Shown in pieces: positions 40,845 to 51,864 of a stretch of DNA of 64,000 nucleotides (position 1 is the first letter of the stretch; every line of letters starts with the position of its first letter). Both the position numbers and the translations under genes were made by a program. The DNA is from Diplosphaera chodatii (taxonomy: Eukaryota; Chlorophyta; Trebouxiophyceae; Prasiolales; Stichococcaceae): positions 806,001 to 870,000 of the forward strand of contig JAALGY010000008.1 of NCBI GenBank assembly GCA_032358165.1. The letters run 5' to 3'. The notes under the pieces are model-generated. The model was not told where the DNA came from. It saw only the letters and a program-made list of their open reading frames with translations, and made no database searches.

Positions 40845-40915
40845 CAAGCAATGGTCTAGTGGTAGAATAGTACCCTGCCACGGTACAGACCCGGGTTCGA
40901 TTCCCGGTTGCTTGA
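40845..40915 (+). tRNA. tRNA-Gly (GCC)
   Basis: The 71-nt sequence folds as a cloverleaf. The acceptor stem CAAGCAA (40845-40851) pairs fully with TTGCTTG (40908-40914), with discriminator A at 40915. The anticodon GCC is at 40877-40879. The A box TGGTCTAGTGG and B box GGTTCGATTCC are intact and the body matches plant tRNA-Gly(GCC). The acceptor stem differs from the usual plant GCACCAG/CTGGTGC but is fully compensatory. A TTTT Pol III terminator follows at 40933-40936. The T-arm is the first unit of the tandem array that follows. Confidence 0.92.
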
Positions 40916-41605
40916 TCGAGTGGGCGACCCCCTTTTGGCCGGCATGTGCCCCTCCCGCCGCACAGAGGCCACCGCCCGCGAGCCCGGGCGCCGATGCAGC
41001 GAGGTGTGCGCCCCTTTGGTTCGATTCCCGGTTGCTTGAGCAGATGAGCGACCCCCTTTTGGCGGGCGGGTGCCCCTCCCGCCGCACAGAGGCCACCGCC
41101 CGCGAGCGCGGGCGCCGTTGCAGCGAGGTGTGCGCCCCTTTGGTTCGATTCCCGGTTGCTTGAGCAGAGTAGCGACCCCCTTTTGGCGGGCATGTGCCCC
41201 TCCCGCCGCACAGAGGCCACCGCCCGCGAGCGCGGGCGCCGATGCAGCGAGGTGTGCGCCCCTTTGGTTCGATTCCCGGTTGCTTGAGCAGAGTAGCGAT
41301 CCCCTTTTGGCGGGCATGTGCCCCTCCCGCTGCACAGAGCCCACCGCCCGCGAGCCCGGGCGCCGTTGCAGCGAGGTGTGCGCCCATTTGGTTCGATTCC
41401 CGGTTGCTTGAGCAGAGTAGCGACCCCCTTTTGGCGGGCATGTGCCCCTCCCGCCGCACAGAGGCCACCGCCCGCGAGCGCGGGCGCCGTCGCAGCGAGC
41501 GGTGCGCCCCTTTGGTTCGATTCCCGGTTGCTTGAGCAGAGTAGCGACCCCCTTTTGGCCGGCATGTGCCCCTCCCGCTGCACAGAGACCACCGCCTGCG
41601 AGCCC
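40896..41605 (+). repeat. 124-bp tandem array seeded by the tRNA-Gly T-arm
   Basis: Five full units and one partial unit repeat at exactly 124 bp. TTCGATTCCCGGTTGCTTGA starts at 40896 (inside the tRNA), 41020, 41144, 41268, 41392 and 41516. Each unit has the T-loop and 3' acceptor strand with the Pol III B box, then ACCCCCTTTTGG (a TTTT run), then a conserved GC-rich stretch ending TGCGCCCCTTTGG. No copy after the first has an A box or D-arm, so they are not extra tRNA genes. Because 124 is not a multiple of three, units cycle through all frames and leave long open frames on both strands, which are artefacts of the repeat. Copies differ at a few bases. Confidence 0.92.
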
Positions 41606-42364
41606 TTTTGGCGGGCGCCTTGGGTGTTTTGTCTCAATCTACCCATGAGTCATTTCCCGCATGCTTGAGGAGAGCCGCCCCCCTTTTGATGTTGGGGAAT
41701 CTAGTCTAAGAATGGATGTTAATCGAGAATCTATACTAAGTTTCGGGGGCTTGATATTTCGCCGGCTGGCTGGGCGAAATTATACGGCCGGGGGATTGAT
41801 GCACCACACACTGTCTTTATCCAATAATAGGGAGAGACCCTCACGTTGGTTGTATAGCAGGTCAATGTAGCGGCCGGTGTTTCTCGGGTGAAGGTTGATA
41901 ACCGGTCTCAGTCAAGGACAAGTGCTCGGCAGTGTTCGGGGTTTCGGGGAAGGACGAATGCACTTAGGACTGCAGGGTTCATGCGAATGCAACATCCATG
42001 TGGAAGAGACGACGGAAACCCTTTGCCTTGAATCATTGCAACAATTATTCCTCTGTTAGACCCAGAGTCTTATCATAAGCTCTTGAGAGAATTTCACGGT
42101 CATCCGAGTCGCTTCAAATGGGACATACGTCAGACAACAGGGTCGGTTGGCATGTGGTGTACTGGTTGGAAAGGCGCACGAAGTCGTCAGGACGTGGCAA
42201 CTAATTTGTGCCGGGCGATCCGGTGATTCCACGGGTACCGGAAGCAGCAACATTATGTGTCCAACACGACACAAAGGTGCCATTGTAAACCATCAAAACC
42301 TTGCCAATGCGGTGTCATTACGCCTACGTACATACCTATAGGCACGGGCACGCATGCATATGTG

Positions 42365-42434
42365 TTATTGCCGTTTTCATGTCCATTGGTGCAGCCCCGG
42401 TCGGTCCCAAAACGAAAAACGATCGGAACGAAAC
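42365..42434 (+). repeat. 70-bp inverted repeat, left arm
   Basis: It begins TTATTGCCGTTTTCATGTCC and ends GATCGGAACGAAAC. The exact reverse complement is at 43094-43163. Bases outside and inside the arms differ between copies, so the identity is bounded at 70 bp. This looks like terminal inverted repeats of a small non-autonomous element, or an internal fold-back. Confidence 0.85.
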
Positions 42435-43093
42435 GTCTCTTTTCTTTCGTTCCGGAGTGGTAGTCCCAGAGCATGGCGGCAGGCCTGCAGCCGCACTTGC
42501 CCGCTTGTAAGCGACAAGGCCGGTTCCGTCGGACAGCATGCCTTGTATGTAAGCGCACGAGGCATGCTGGTGTAAGCTGACGCTGCGTTGCCAGCTCCTG
42601 GCCGGCCCATCAGGCCGTCAGGACGGACGTTACACTTCACGGGGAGCGTGACTATGCTGATGCGCATCGGTAGGTTGTTATTGATAGCATAGCACTGTTG
42701 ACGAGGAGTGTGAGGGCCAAGCATGGTGGTTGTGGAGCGGGACTGCGCCGACTGCGGGGCTAGGTCATTCTGACACGGCAATCTGCGTGGCAGCTGTGCA
42801 AGTGTTTGACCGCCCATAGTCGCTTCCAGTATACTACACAGGCGTGGTATGGGCACGGCACGGCCGCGGGGAGTGGTGCTAGCCTGCAGGCATCACCCAT
42901 CCCCGCAATCCGGCTTGCCAGTTGCACGATGTCCAGCACTGAGTGGCGTCCCGATCATCTAGAGGGCGCCGTCGCTGACTGCCCGATTGCATCTCGGTGC
43001 GGAACGAAGGAATGAACGCTCGCAACGTTCAGCAACGCTCCTGAACGTTTCAGGGTTTAGAATGCTTGGACTACTGGGACCCAGTCTCGTTTG

Positions 43094-43163
43094 GTTTCGT
43101 TCCGATCGTTTTTCGTTTTGGGACCGACCGGGGCTGCACCAATGGACATGAAAACGGCAATAA
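43094..43163 (-). repeat. 70-bp inverted repeat, right arm
   Basis: Perfect reverse complement of 42365-42434; the 659 bp between the arms contain no transposase-like frame. No obvious target-site duplication flanks the pair. Confidence 0.85.
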
Positions 43164-43794
43164 TTACATCAGCCAGCACGAGCAACAAGATAATAATGAT
43201 TTTGATGCCACTTAGGGCATGTGTGACATGTTGATGCCAAGGACTAGTTGCAGCCTGCAATGCGTGGTACGGCAATGCATGTCCGAGTCACAACTCACAA
43301 GGACGTCGGACCTGCTTCCTACCGCCGCGGCATGCGTGCTGAGCAGTACTGGGTACGTGCACCGCTTCATCCTTTGGTCGCTGAGACTCATCATCGCTGC
43401 TGCAAGGCATCTATGATCTTGTTTGTGTTACAATGCGGAGTACACATGTAGCAGCAGCACCAAGCAGCCTGCCTGGATGTCGGGCAGCCGTGCTTGCCTA
43501 TCTCCCGTACAGATGCGCTTGCTAGCTTGAAGTGCATTGATAGAGGGAGCTCGCAGCCTCGGACACCAAGCACTCCTGAGCACAATTGTGCAGACTAACC
43601 TCTTGAGCGCACCAGTGCCAGGTGACGCCGCTGCCGTTCGAAGGGTGCACCTCATACCATGCGCAGCAGCTCACTGGTTTGAACGAGGCTTGCACCACCT
43701 CGATGTACATGTCGGCACTGCCGCACAAGTATCTATACACATGATTCCAAGCTGACGCCTGCTGCATCTTGCGTGCATCAGGGCCGCATGCAGC

Positions 43795-45948
43795 ATGGCG
43801 CTTGCACCCGCTGTGGCATACCTGTGGCTGCTCGTCTTTGCGCACGCCGCCGCGCAAGCGGACGCTGCTGGCGGAATCTCACAGTCAGCCTCAGCATCAG
43901 ACACCTCGGAACAGCATCAGCTGCTTCGGCTGAGGGCTGCCGCTCGAAGCGCACGCGCGCCACAGGCCACCGCCAGCTTCTGTTGCGCGCCGCAAAGCTG
44001 TGCATCAACCGGAGAGTCCGGCACGTGCGCCTCAGTCGAAATCGATGGCGTGTGCGGCGGCCCTGGGCAGCCGTGCGTCAGCAAACATAGAGCACGCACA
44101 TGGTGGCGGCGGGCCCTGGCCTGGCTGTGGCACGCCGCCACCGGGCACCGCCCAGACCTCGGCAGGCCCTGGCACAGCTCAAAGTGGCTGCTGCTGCGCG
44201 TGCCCGTTGCGGCCGTCGTGACCTGGCACCAGGTGACCGCATGCGCTGTCGTTGAGTGCGACTGTCAGTGTGCATTGCAGTTGACCGTCGCAGCACCTTT
44301 AGCGCCTGCTCGCATCCTCTCTGCAGCCAACGCCTTGCCATGCTTGCGTGCAGGTCGTCACCGAGTCCTTGATCGCCAAGAACGAGCTGTTCATGTTGTC
44401 GATGGTCACAGAAATGCTCTTCGCATGGTACTCCGATGTGCTTGATAACATCTATGACCACATCCGCATCATATGCTGGCAGCTGCCGCCCGTGGCGCTG
44501 GCTCAGCCGTCCTTCCTGGGCACCGCGGCATGGGCCACTGTTAAGGATATGGTAGCAATGGCCAGGCCGCTTGTATGTGCTGTGTTTGCAGTCGTGCTGG
44601 GGACGATCTTCAACGTTGGCGTGGGCATCTACGAACTTGGGAAGGATGCCATCAGCAATTTGGAGGCTCAAGAGCAGAGTTTTCAGTCTGGCCAGCTGCG
44701 GTGGCCGGGGCTGCTGCCGGCCTGTGGGCTGCTGCTCGCCGCGCCGCTGGCAGCGGTCTTCTGGGTGGTCAAGGTGGTGGCGTAGTCCGCCGGGGCAGCT
44801 GTGCTGTGCTTGTGGCTGCTCATCAAGGACGCGGGCAGCCTGGCGCTCGACGGTGCAGTGGCAGCCTACCGCCTCTGCGGGTGCGTCATCAACACAACGT
44901 TTGGTGCACCTGAAACAGTGGAGCGATGATGTGCTGTCCTGCTGGTGTTGCGACCGGTTGCAGATGTCTGCGAGACAACCTTCCTCAGTCTGCTGTGCCC
45001 CTGGGATGCAGGCGCCTGCCCGCGGCCTGCAAGCCGGCAGCCAAGCAGGTGCTGCCGTACTACATCATGGCCTTCGACGCCGCCACCGCCTCGCTGCTGT
45101 GGGCGTGGCGGCGCATCCTGCTGCAACTCAGGGAGGTGCAGCGCAACAGACAGCGGCGGTCGCAGGACCGGCGGAAAGCCAGGCAGCAGGTGGGGAGTGC
45201 AGGCGCCATCGTGTCCTGGTTTCGCAATCTGGATGGTCCATTCGTGTTGATCCGCTCGCAGTCAGCGATTCCATGACTGATGCTGCGTCGCAGGTGAACG
45301 ACATACCCTTTCTCAATGGCGCTGTGTCAAACATTCCTGCCGCCCGCATAGCAGCGGCAGCCCCAGCCTCAAGGCCCAAGCCCAAGCAGCAACGATCCAG
45401 AAGGGCGACAGCGCAGCTGAAACGCAGCAGCCCGCCCACGAGAGCCAGCTGCGACGTCGCACCGGCAGCAGTCCCGCCCGTCGACAGCAAACCATCTGTG
45501 GCTGCACCACCAGCTGTTGATGCAGCACAGCCTCAGCATGGCAGCAGGCCTGAGGCTACATCCCGCCAAGCCCTTCAGCAGCCAGCTGCAGAGGCACCCC
45601 CAGAACCGCAGCAGCCGCATGCTGCAGAGGCGAATTCAGACACCGGCTGGATGCTGTGCCCTATCACCCAGGTGACAGGGTGGTGTGCAGCCTGCCAACC
45701 CAACTGCTTACTGCATGAGGTTTACAATGCCTTTCTCACCGTTGGTATGCCGACTGCAGGAGGCCATGGTGGATCCAGTCGTACTCGTGGGAGACCAGCA
45801 CACATATGAGCGAGCAGCGATCGTGGCGTGGCTGGCAGCTCATGATGTGTCACCGGTGACAGGGCATCCGCTCAGCAGCAAGGACATTCTGCCCAACCAT
45901 ATGCTGCGCGGCCTGATCGGCAACAAGGTGGCTATGCTGAGCAGCTGA
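43795..45948 (+). CDS. Signal-peptide membrane protein with C-terminal U-box
   Basis: Six exons give 544 aa: 43795-44232, 44354-44723, 44799-44880, 45012-45189, 45294-45671, 45760-45948. A signal peptide (MALAPAVAYLWLLVFAHAAA) is followed by a Cys-containing region, then hydrophobic segments near ARPLVCAVFAVVLGTIFNVG and across the exon 2/3 joint (WPGLLPAS joined to VLCLWLLIKDAG). Then come an Arg/Gln-rich stretch (VQRNRQRRSQDRRKARQQ), a long Pro/Ala/Gln-rich disordered part, and a clear U-box at the end: MLCPITQEAMVDPVVLVG, TYERAAIVAWLA, SPVTGHPL, LPNHMLRGLI. U-boxes bind E2 enzymes, so this is a likely membrane-anchored E3 ubiquitin ligase; substrate unknown. The 75-nt intron 44724-44798 removes an in-frame TAG. 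Confidence 0.75.
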
Positions 45949-46350
45949 GAGCTAGCAGGGTTGATGACATCGGTTCCCTGTGAAAGCTGGGCCCGGACGG
46001 GCCCCTTGTACAGTCCACCTTGCCACGGATTTGGCAAAGAATGTGCATGTCGGCGGTTGTGTGAATCAGTGAAAGTCAGTGTATTAGTGTCGCGATGATG
46101 CTTTGACTTTGCATCAGCCTTCTCAGAGGCTTGTGGTTCTAGTGCACTTGATAGTTCAGGCAGGTTGGTGTGTTGCATGTGCTTTTGACTCTCCTCGGAT
46201 TTTGCTTCGAAAGATGAGCATGCATCAGGCCGCGCCAAAGTCTGCGTTGGTATGAGTGTCGTCGAACTTTGTTACATGCGAGTCGAACATGCACGACTCA
46301 GTGTGACCACACTCCTATATGACACGTGATGCACTCCGATTCCAATCTCA
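45949..46350. other. Convergent 3' region
   Basis: About 400 bp between the U-box gene (plus) and RING gene B (minus). A minus-strand TGTAA at 46272-46276, about 76 bp past the RING gene stop, is a candidate polyadenylation signal. No gene. Confidence 0.4.
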
Positions 46351-49189
46351 TCAGCTCCGGTATACCTTCGCCACGTAGCTGTCGATCTGCAGGGCAGGTG
46401 CAAATGCTATCACATACCGTAGGGGAGACGTGGCTTACAAGTGCGGCTGGCACGCCATGTGCACTGTCATTGGCTCAGTGCATTGCATTGACCTCTGACG
46501 CAAGTCGACAGCCCCCACCTGGGTGCGGCACACGGGGCAGCAGCGGCCGGCGGGCGTGGCTGACGACATCAGGATGAGTGTGCATGCCCTGCGGCGGCAG
46601 ATGCAACATATGTTGGCTCTGTGTGGCGTCACATGTCCTGCATCAAAAGCCGCACCGTGCCTGGGGAGCAGGCACTGCAATGAATCTGTGAATGGAACGA
46701 CCAGTGGCTGCACGAACCATGTCAGTTTATCCAAAGCAGCATACAGGCCCCGCCTGCAGAGGCACTGGTGGCCGCAGGGCGCCAGGATGACGTCCTTCGG
46801 CAGGTCGAGGCACATCACGCAGCTGGCGTCTGCAGCGTCTGGCACGTGTGCTCCCGCCGCAGCCGCTGCAGTACCGGTGGCTTGGGGCACTGCTGGTGCG
46901 GGATGGGTTACTGCAGGCTCCGCTGCGTGCGGCAGGAGTGCGATGTGGGCTGTTGCATCCGCGGCGGGCATTGCAACCTGGCTGATGTTGGGCTCCGGGT
47001 CAACCGTCCACGCTTCGGCGGCAGCTGGGTCTGCTCCAGCCTGCAGATATTGAGATGCTTCTATGCTGCCCTGTGTTGAAATGTGGGGCAGCTGCTGCCA
47101 ACGTACATGCCTCACAGCATGCTGTGGCTTGCAGATGCGGCTGTCGCATGTTCACACCTGGGAGACACACTGCGTGTTGTAGGAAGGCTTGGTGACATCC
47201 ACGGTGGCAACGTGCAAAGCAGCCGCAGTCTGCTGCTGGACGTCCACCACAGCCTTGGGCTCTATGCCGCCTGCCTGTGGCACTGCTGCATCCTGCTGCA
47301 CAGGCGCCTCATCGGCATCTGGGTCAGCAGCTGTCGCCACGGCACCGGTGCTCTCTGCAGCTGCCGGAGCGTCTTGAGCAGGGGCGACAGGAGCTGCCAG
47401 CTTGCGGCGGGCACGGCGGTTGGGCTTTGCAGCAGGCGCAGCAGCGGACGCAGGGCTGCTGCGACGCTGGCGCCGCTTCGAGGGACTGATCTGCTGGCGA
47501 GCTGTCGGCGGTGCGTGACTGGCACCCTGCTGACTCTGGCCGCGCTTGACAGCAGCAGCTCTGGCGGCAGCCCGCTGTGCACGCCAAGCAGCAAGCCATG
47601 ACAGCGGCTGCAGGATGGCTGCCAAGGCGCAGCGGCAGCGATGGTAGACTGCAGTGCTGAGTGACAGCAGCTGGCTGGTGGCGCAGCCAGTGAACATGCA
47701 CAGAGGTGTCGTCACATACTGCACGTGTGGCTGCAGGTCCTCCAAGAACGTGAACGTCCTGATGGCGGCTCTGTTGAGCACCCGCTTGCTGCGCTGCTGG
47801 CATCGGCCGATGCCCTGCACAGTTGGCAACATGCACAGTCACAACAGCAGTGTTTGACAGAATGTGGTGCGATGGCCCACTCTGCTTTGGCTTGGAACCA
47901 TGTCGGCGGAGCTGGTTAGAGAAAGGTACAGTATGTAACAACAAATGGCATGTCAGGCCGCACCTTGCGCCAAACGCAGGCGGCGATGAGGGACGCGACT
48001 CCCAGGAGCAGGTATCCCAGACCATGCAGTGAGAGGCCCTCCAGCTCCTGGAAGTCGTCGAGCTCGTCCTCTTCGCTGGCCATGCAGAAGTTGCCATCGT
48101 CTGCCACGCCTTCCTCGCATTGCTCGCCAGCCGCGACGTCATAGTCAGCTGTCATGGAGCATGCAGCAGAGCCGGATGTGCTGTCTTGCCCCCCTGCCTC
48201 CTCCTGCCAACAGGAAGAATTGTCGCAGTGCTGCAGCACCATGTGCCGCTGCAAGGTGCTGTCGCCGCCTGCCGGCACATGCATGCCCGCAGCCTCCGTC
48301 AGCTGCCGCCACGCCATCTCCAGCACATGCTGCGGCGGCAGCGTGCCACTGTCCAGCGTCTGGCGCGTGCGACGGCGGGCTGCTGCAGTGCGGCTGCCAG
48401 CCGGATCCTTGTCAAGAGGGCGCCGAGGTGCTGACATGGCAGCAAGGTCTCTGGCATGGCCTGCACCGGCTTGGTTGCGCTGCTTCCGCTGGGCTGGTGC
48501 TGGCGACTGCTGTTCAGCTGATGCAAGGCCTCCCACCAAGACCTGATGAAACGCCACCTGCACGCACACGGTGTGCAGCCTCAGCACAGTGGCTGTGCGA
48601 GGTTCTATCTGGCGGCCCATGCGGTGCTTTGCAGGTTGCAGCAAAGCAGCATTCGATGTGTGATCTGCAGGAGGTGCAACATCCGACGTACCTGACCATC
48701 GCAGTCGCCGTGTGAGCAGGCTGCTGGCATGACAGCACGGCGGGGGCATATGAGCATCGCCACTATGTCCCAGTCAAAGAGCGCCTCCCGCATCACGCAG
48801 CCGTGTGGCAGCTCCTGGTCTCTCGCCTCAGCATGTGCTGCCCCACTGTAGCGGTTGTATGCCTGCCTGATGAGCGGTGCAGGAGACGATTTGCGGGAAG
48901 CCGTGCTGCCATCGCGCCTGCTGCCGTGCACACCCCCTGAGACGCCACTGCCGCTGACGCCGCGGCCGCAAGTGCAACACGCAGGGGCGGCGGAGATTGG
49001 CTGGCAGGTGTCTGGCGGATTGCAGGCAGGCGGCTGCACGTCCGGGAAGCCACTGGTGCTGGTGTCGTATATGTAGGCGGCCCTGCTGCTGGGCGCCTGT
49101 CTGCCATGTGCCCTGCTGCTGCCTGCCGAGACGCAGCAATGCGACACGGCAATCGCAACCAGCAGCAAAGTCAGGGTAGTCGCCCTCAT
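46351..49189 (-). CDS. Signal-peptide membrane protein with C-terminal RING-like finger (copy B)
   Basis: Six exons give 716 aa: 49189-48692, 48557-47964, 47814-47158, 47040-46745, 46588-46519, 46386-46351. A signal peptide (MRATTLTLLLVAIAVSHCCV) precedes a Pro/Cys-rich region (PPACNPPDTCQP). An acidic patch (SEEDELDDFQELEG) runs into a membrane segment LGYLLLGVASLIAACVW. A basic Ala/Arg-rich part and a long low-complexity linker follow. The C-terminal ~50 residues are RING-like: CVMCLDLPKDVILAPCGH, QCLCRRG, CCPVCRTQIDSYVAKVYRS. The layout resembles IAP/MUL1-type RINGs (PCGH, CPxCR), but spacing after CGH is irregular (CLCRRGLAC), so zinc binding may be atypical. The function is probably an E3 ubiquitin ligase. 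The paralogue lies directly upstream on the same strand. The exon 4 start may instead be ~47089. Confidence 0.75.
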
Positions 49190-49582
49190 GGCGGCTGCAC
49201 TCCTGTCCTTGACGACCTGCGCCTTGGCTTTCCTGTCCTTCACAGGTCTGAGGGTCAGCTGCAGGACAGCAATGCTGCAGAAGAGAGGGATGCCGACCAA
49301 CGCAGGCGATGTGGATGGAACGGAACTTGATGATATCGCAGGATTGAAGCGGCGTGGCGCCTTGCAACTCACGTCACGCGCAATGTGGCGGAGGTTTCAA
49401 GGCAGCATCCTGGTACGGCGGTATTTCTGGCGGAAACCTTGCATCTCTGCTGCGGCACGAACATCCTGTGGGTGTTGTGAGTGCCGCCAAACTTTGTGTC
49501 ACACGCAAAACGCAATATCCACAACCTGTGTCCACATGTCAGCATAGCCTTCGGATGAGCTGGTGCCGCCTCAACCTCACCA
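49190..49582. other. Spacer between tandem RING paralogues
   Basis: About 390 bp containing the promoter of copy B and the 3' UTR of copy A. Its right part resembles the region upstream of copy A (conceptual translations CKAPRRFNP versus CEAPRRSDP), so the duplication includes upstream sequence. Confidence 0.45.
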
Positions 49583-51864
49583 TCACGTCCTAAACACCTT
49601 CGCCACGTAACTGTCGATCTGCAGGGCGGACGCAGGTGCGGTTATGATCACGTGGAGACATGGCGCACACCAGCGGCCGGCACTCCACGGTTTGCATTCT
49701 CTCAGTGGTTCAGTTCGTGGCAGCACTCCCTGCTGCAAATCTACAGCCCCTACCTGGGTGCGGCACACGGGGCAGCAGCGGCCGGCGGGTGTGGCTGACG
49801 ACATGAGGATGAGTGTGCATGCCCTGCGTCAGCAACAGCAGCAAAGATGTCTTTTGTGGCTGCACAACTGCAGCGTTGAACTTGGTTGTGTCTATATATC
49901 AGGCAATGCCTGCTTCCTGAGTACAGACGATTACTAGCTCTGCCTTAGAAGCATAAAGTTGCCTGTGTGCGACACACAGGTCCTGCCTGCAGAGGCACTT
50001 GTGGCCGCAGGGTGCGAGGATGACGTCTTTCGGCAGGTCGAGGCACATGACGCAGCTGGCTTCTGCAGCGTCTGGCCCGTCTGCTCCCGCCGCAGCCACT
50101 GCAGCACCGGTGGCTTGGGGCACTGCTGGTGCGGGATGGGTTGCTGCGGGCTCGGTTGCATGCTGCAGAACTGCGATGTGGGCTGTCGTATCCGCGGCGG
50201 GCACCACAGCCTGGCTGACAGCGCTGTTGATTTCTGCATCAACCGTCCATAATTTGGCAGCTGGGTCTGCTCCAGCCTGCAGACATTGGGACGCAGTCAT
50301 GTTGCCATGGCATGTTGACCACAGGGTATCTACTGCCATCTGCCTCACAGCGTGCTGCAGTTTGTAGCAGATGTGGCTCTTGCAGTCGATACCTTGATAA
50401 ACTCCTGCACGTCAGAGGATGGCTTGGTGACAACATCCACTGTGGCCACATGCAAGCCAGCTGCAGCCTGCTGCTGGATGTCTACCACAGTCTTGCACTC
50501 CATGCCGGCTGTCGGCGGCACGGCATCATCCTGCTGCACAAGCGCCTCATCGGCATCTGGGACAACCACTGCCGTCATTATTGCACCAGTGCTCTCCGCA
50601 GCTGCTGGTGTGTCTGGAGCAGCGGCGACAGCATTTGCCAGCTTGCGGCGGGCACGGCGGCTTGGCTCTGCAGCGGGAGCAGGAGCTGACGCAGGGCTGC
50701 TTCGATGCTGGCGCCGCTTCGAGGGACTGAGCTGTTGGCGTGCTGCCAGCGGCTTTGGTGCATGACCAGCACTGTCCTGACTCTGGCTGCACTTGACAGC
50801 AGCAGCCCTGACGGCAACCCGCTTCGCGTGCCAAGCAGTAAGCCATGACAGAGGCTGCAAAGTATCTGCCATGCCCCAGCGGCAGCGGCGGCAGCCTGCA
50901 GCACTGGTTGACATCAGCCAGCGGGCGGTGGCGCCAGTGAGCATGCCCAGAGCTGCAGTCACGACCCGCACGTACTGCTGCAGGCGGGTCATTGCCTGGG
51001 CGGCGGCCCTCTTGAACTTTCGCCTGCTGCGCCGATGGAACCGGCCAAGACTCTGCACCGTGGACAGAATGCACGGTTAAAGCAGCGATGCCTGACGCAG
51101 CATTAAGAAAACGGTCAACACTGCTTTGGCTTGACCACATGTCGATGAAGTTGCTAGTGATGAAGTACAGTGCGTGACAAATGGCACAGTAGGCCGCACC
51201 TTGCGCCAGACGCAGGCGGCTAAGAGGAAATAAGCGATTCCCAAGAACCAGAACCCCAGGCGACGCATTGACAGGCCCTTCTGCTCCTGCAAGTCGTCGA
51301 GCTCGTCATCATCGCCAACTGTGCAGAATGTGTGTGGCGACGTACTTGGCCATCGCAGTCGCCATGTGAGCAGGCAGCCGGCAAGACAGTGCATATGAGC
51401 GTCGCCACTAATTTCCGGTTGAAGAGCACCTCCCGCATCACACAGCCGCAAGGCAGCTCCTGGTCTCTTGCCTTAGCATGTGCTGCCCCACTGTAGCGGT
51501 TGTACGTCTGCCCGAGCACCGGTACAGGAGAAGGTTTGCCAGAAGCCGTGCTGCCGTTGCACCTGCTGCTGTGCACACCCCCTGAGCCGCCATTGCCGCT
51601 GACGCCGCGGCCGCGACTGCAACACTCAGGAGCTGCAGAGATTGGTTGGCAGGTGTCTGGCGGATTGCAGGCAGGCGGCTGTTCGTCGGAAAAACCACTG
51701 GTGCTGGTCTCACGAATGTATGCAGCCCTGCTGGGTGCCCGCTGCGTGCCGCGTTGCCTGGTGCCTTCTGTTGAGACACGGCTTCGCGCCATGACAGCCA
51801 TAATCAGCAGGAAAGTCACGAGGTGACTCGCGACCAGCAGCGAAGTCAGCGTGGCGGACTTCAT
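49583..51864 (-). CDS. RING-like membrane protein paralogue (copy A), probably disrupted
   Basis: Tandem duplicate of copy B in the same exon order: 51864-51346, (residual exon 2 ending 51200), 51052-50393, 50276-49978, 49823-49754, 49618-49583. Shared features: signal peptide MKSATLTSLLVASHLVTFLL, PPACNPPDTCQPISAAPE, YNRYSGAAHA, membrane segment LGFWFLGIAYFLLAACVW, RING CVMCLDLPKDVILAPCGH plus CCPVCRTQIDSYVAKVFRT. Copy A lacks about 0.6 kb: all of intron 1 and most of exon 2. The exon-1 donor GTACGTCGCC now lies only 27 nt before the residual exon-2 acceptor. Spliced or unspliced, exon 1 and the residual exon 2 are in different frames. It is therefore a likely pseudogene, unless transcription starts downstream or an assembly error removed bases. 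Confidence 0.6.

Larger units (their letters stand above)
41606..43794. other. Gene-poor region with inverted repeats
   Basis: About 2.2 kb, less GC-rich than neighbouring genes, without a family-like frame on either strand. It contains two perfect 70-bp inverted repeats (42365-42434 and 43094-43163) and otherwise unassigned sequence. The promoter of the U-box gene should lie at its right end. Confidence 0.5.

Noticed and set aside
40896..41605. CRISPR array
   Set aside because: Whole 124-bp units are conserved with no variable spacers, and the context is an intron-rich nuclear genome.
40741..41668. Long open frames on both strands (up to ~300 codons) over the tandem array
   Set aside because: They arise because a 124-bp stop-free unit repeats; the peptides repeat in step with the DNA unit in every frame and lack a normal gene context.
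44783..44785. In-frame TAG inside the U-box gene as evidence for a pseudogene or recoded stop
   Set aside because: A phase-1 GT-AG intron (44724-44798) removes it, keeps all later exons in frame and forms a plausible membrane helix.
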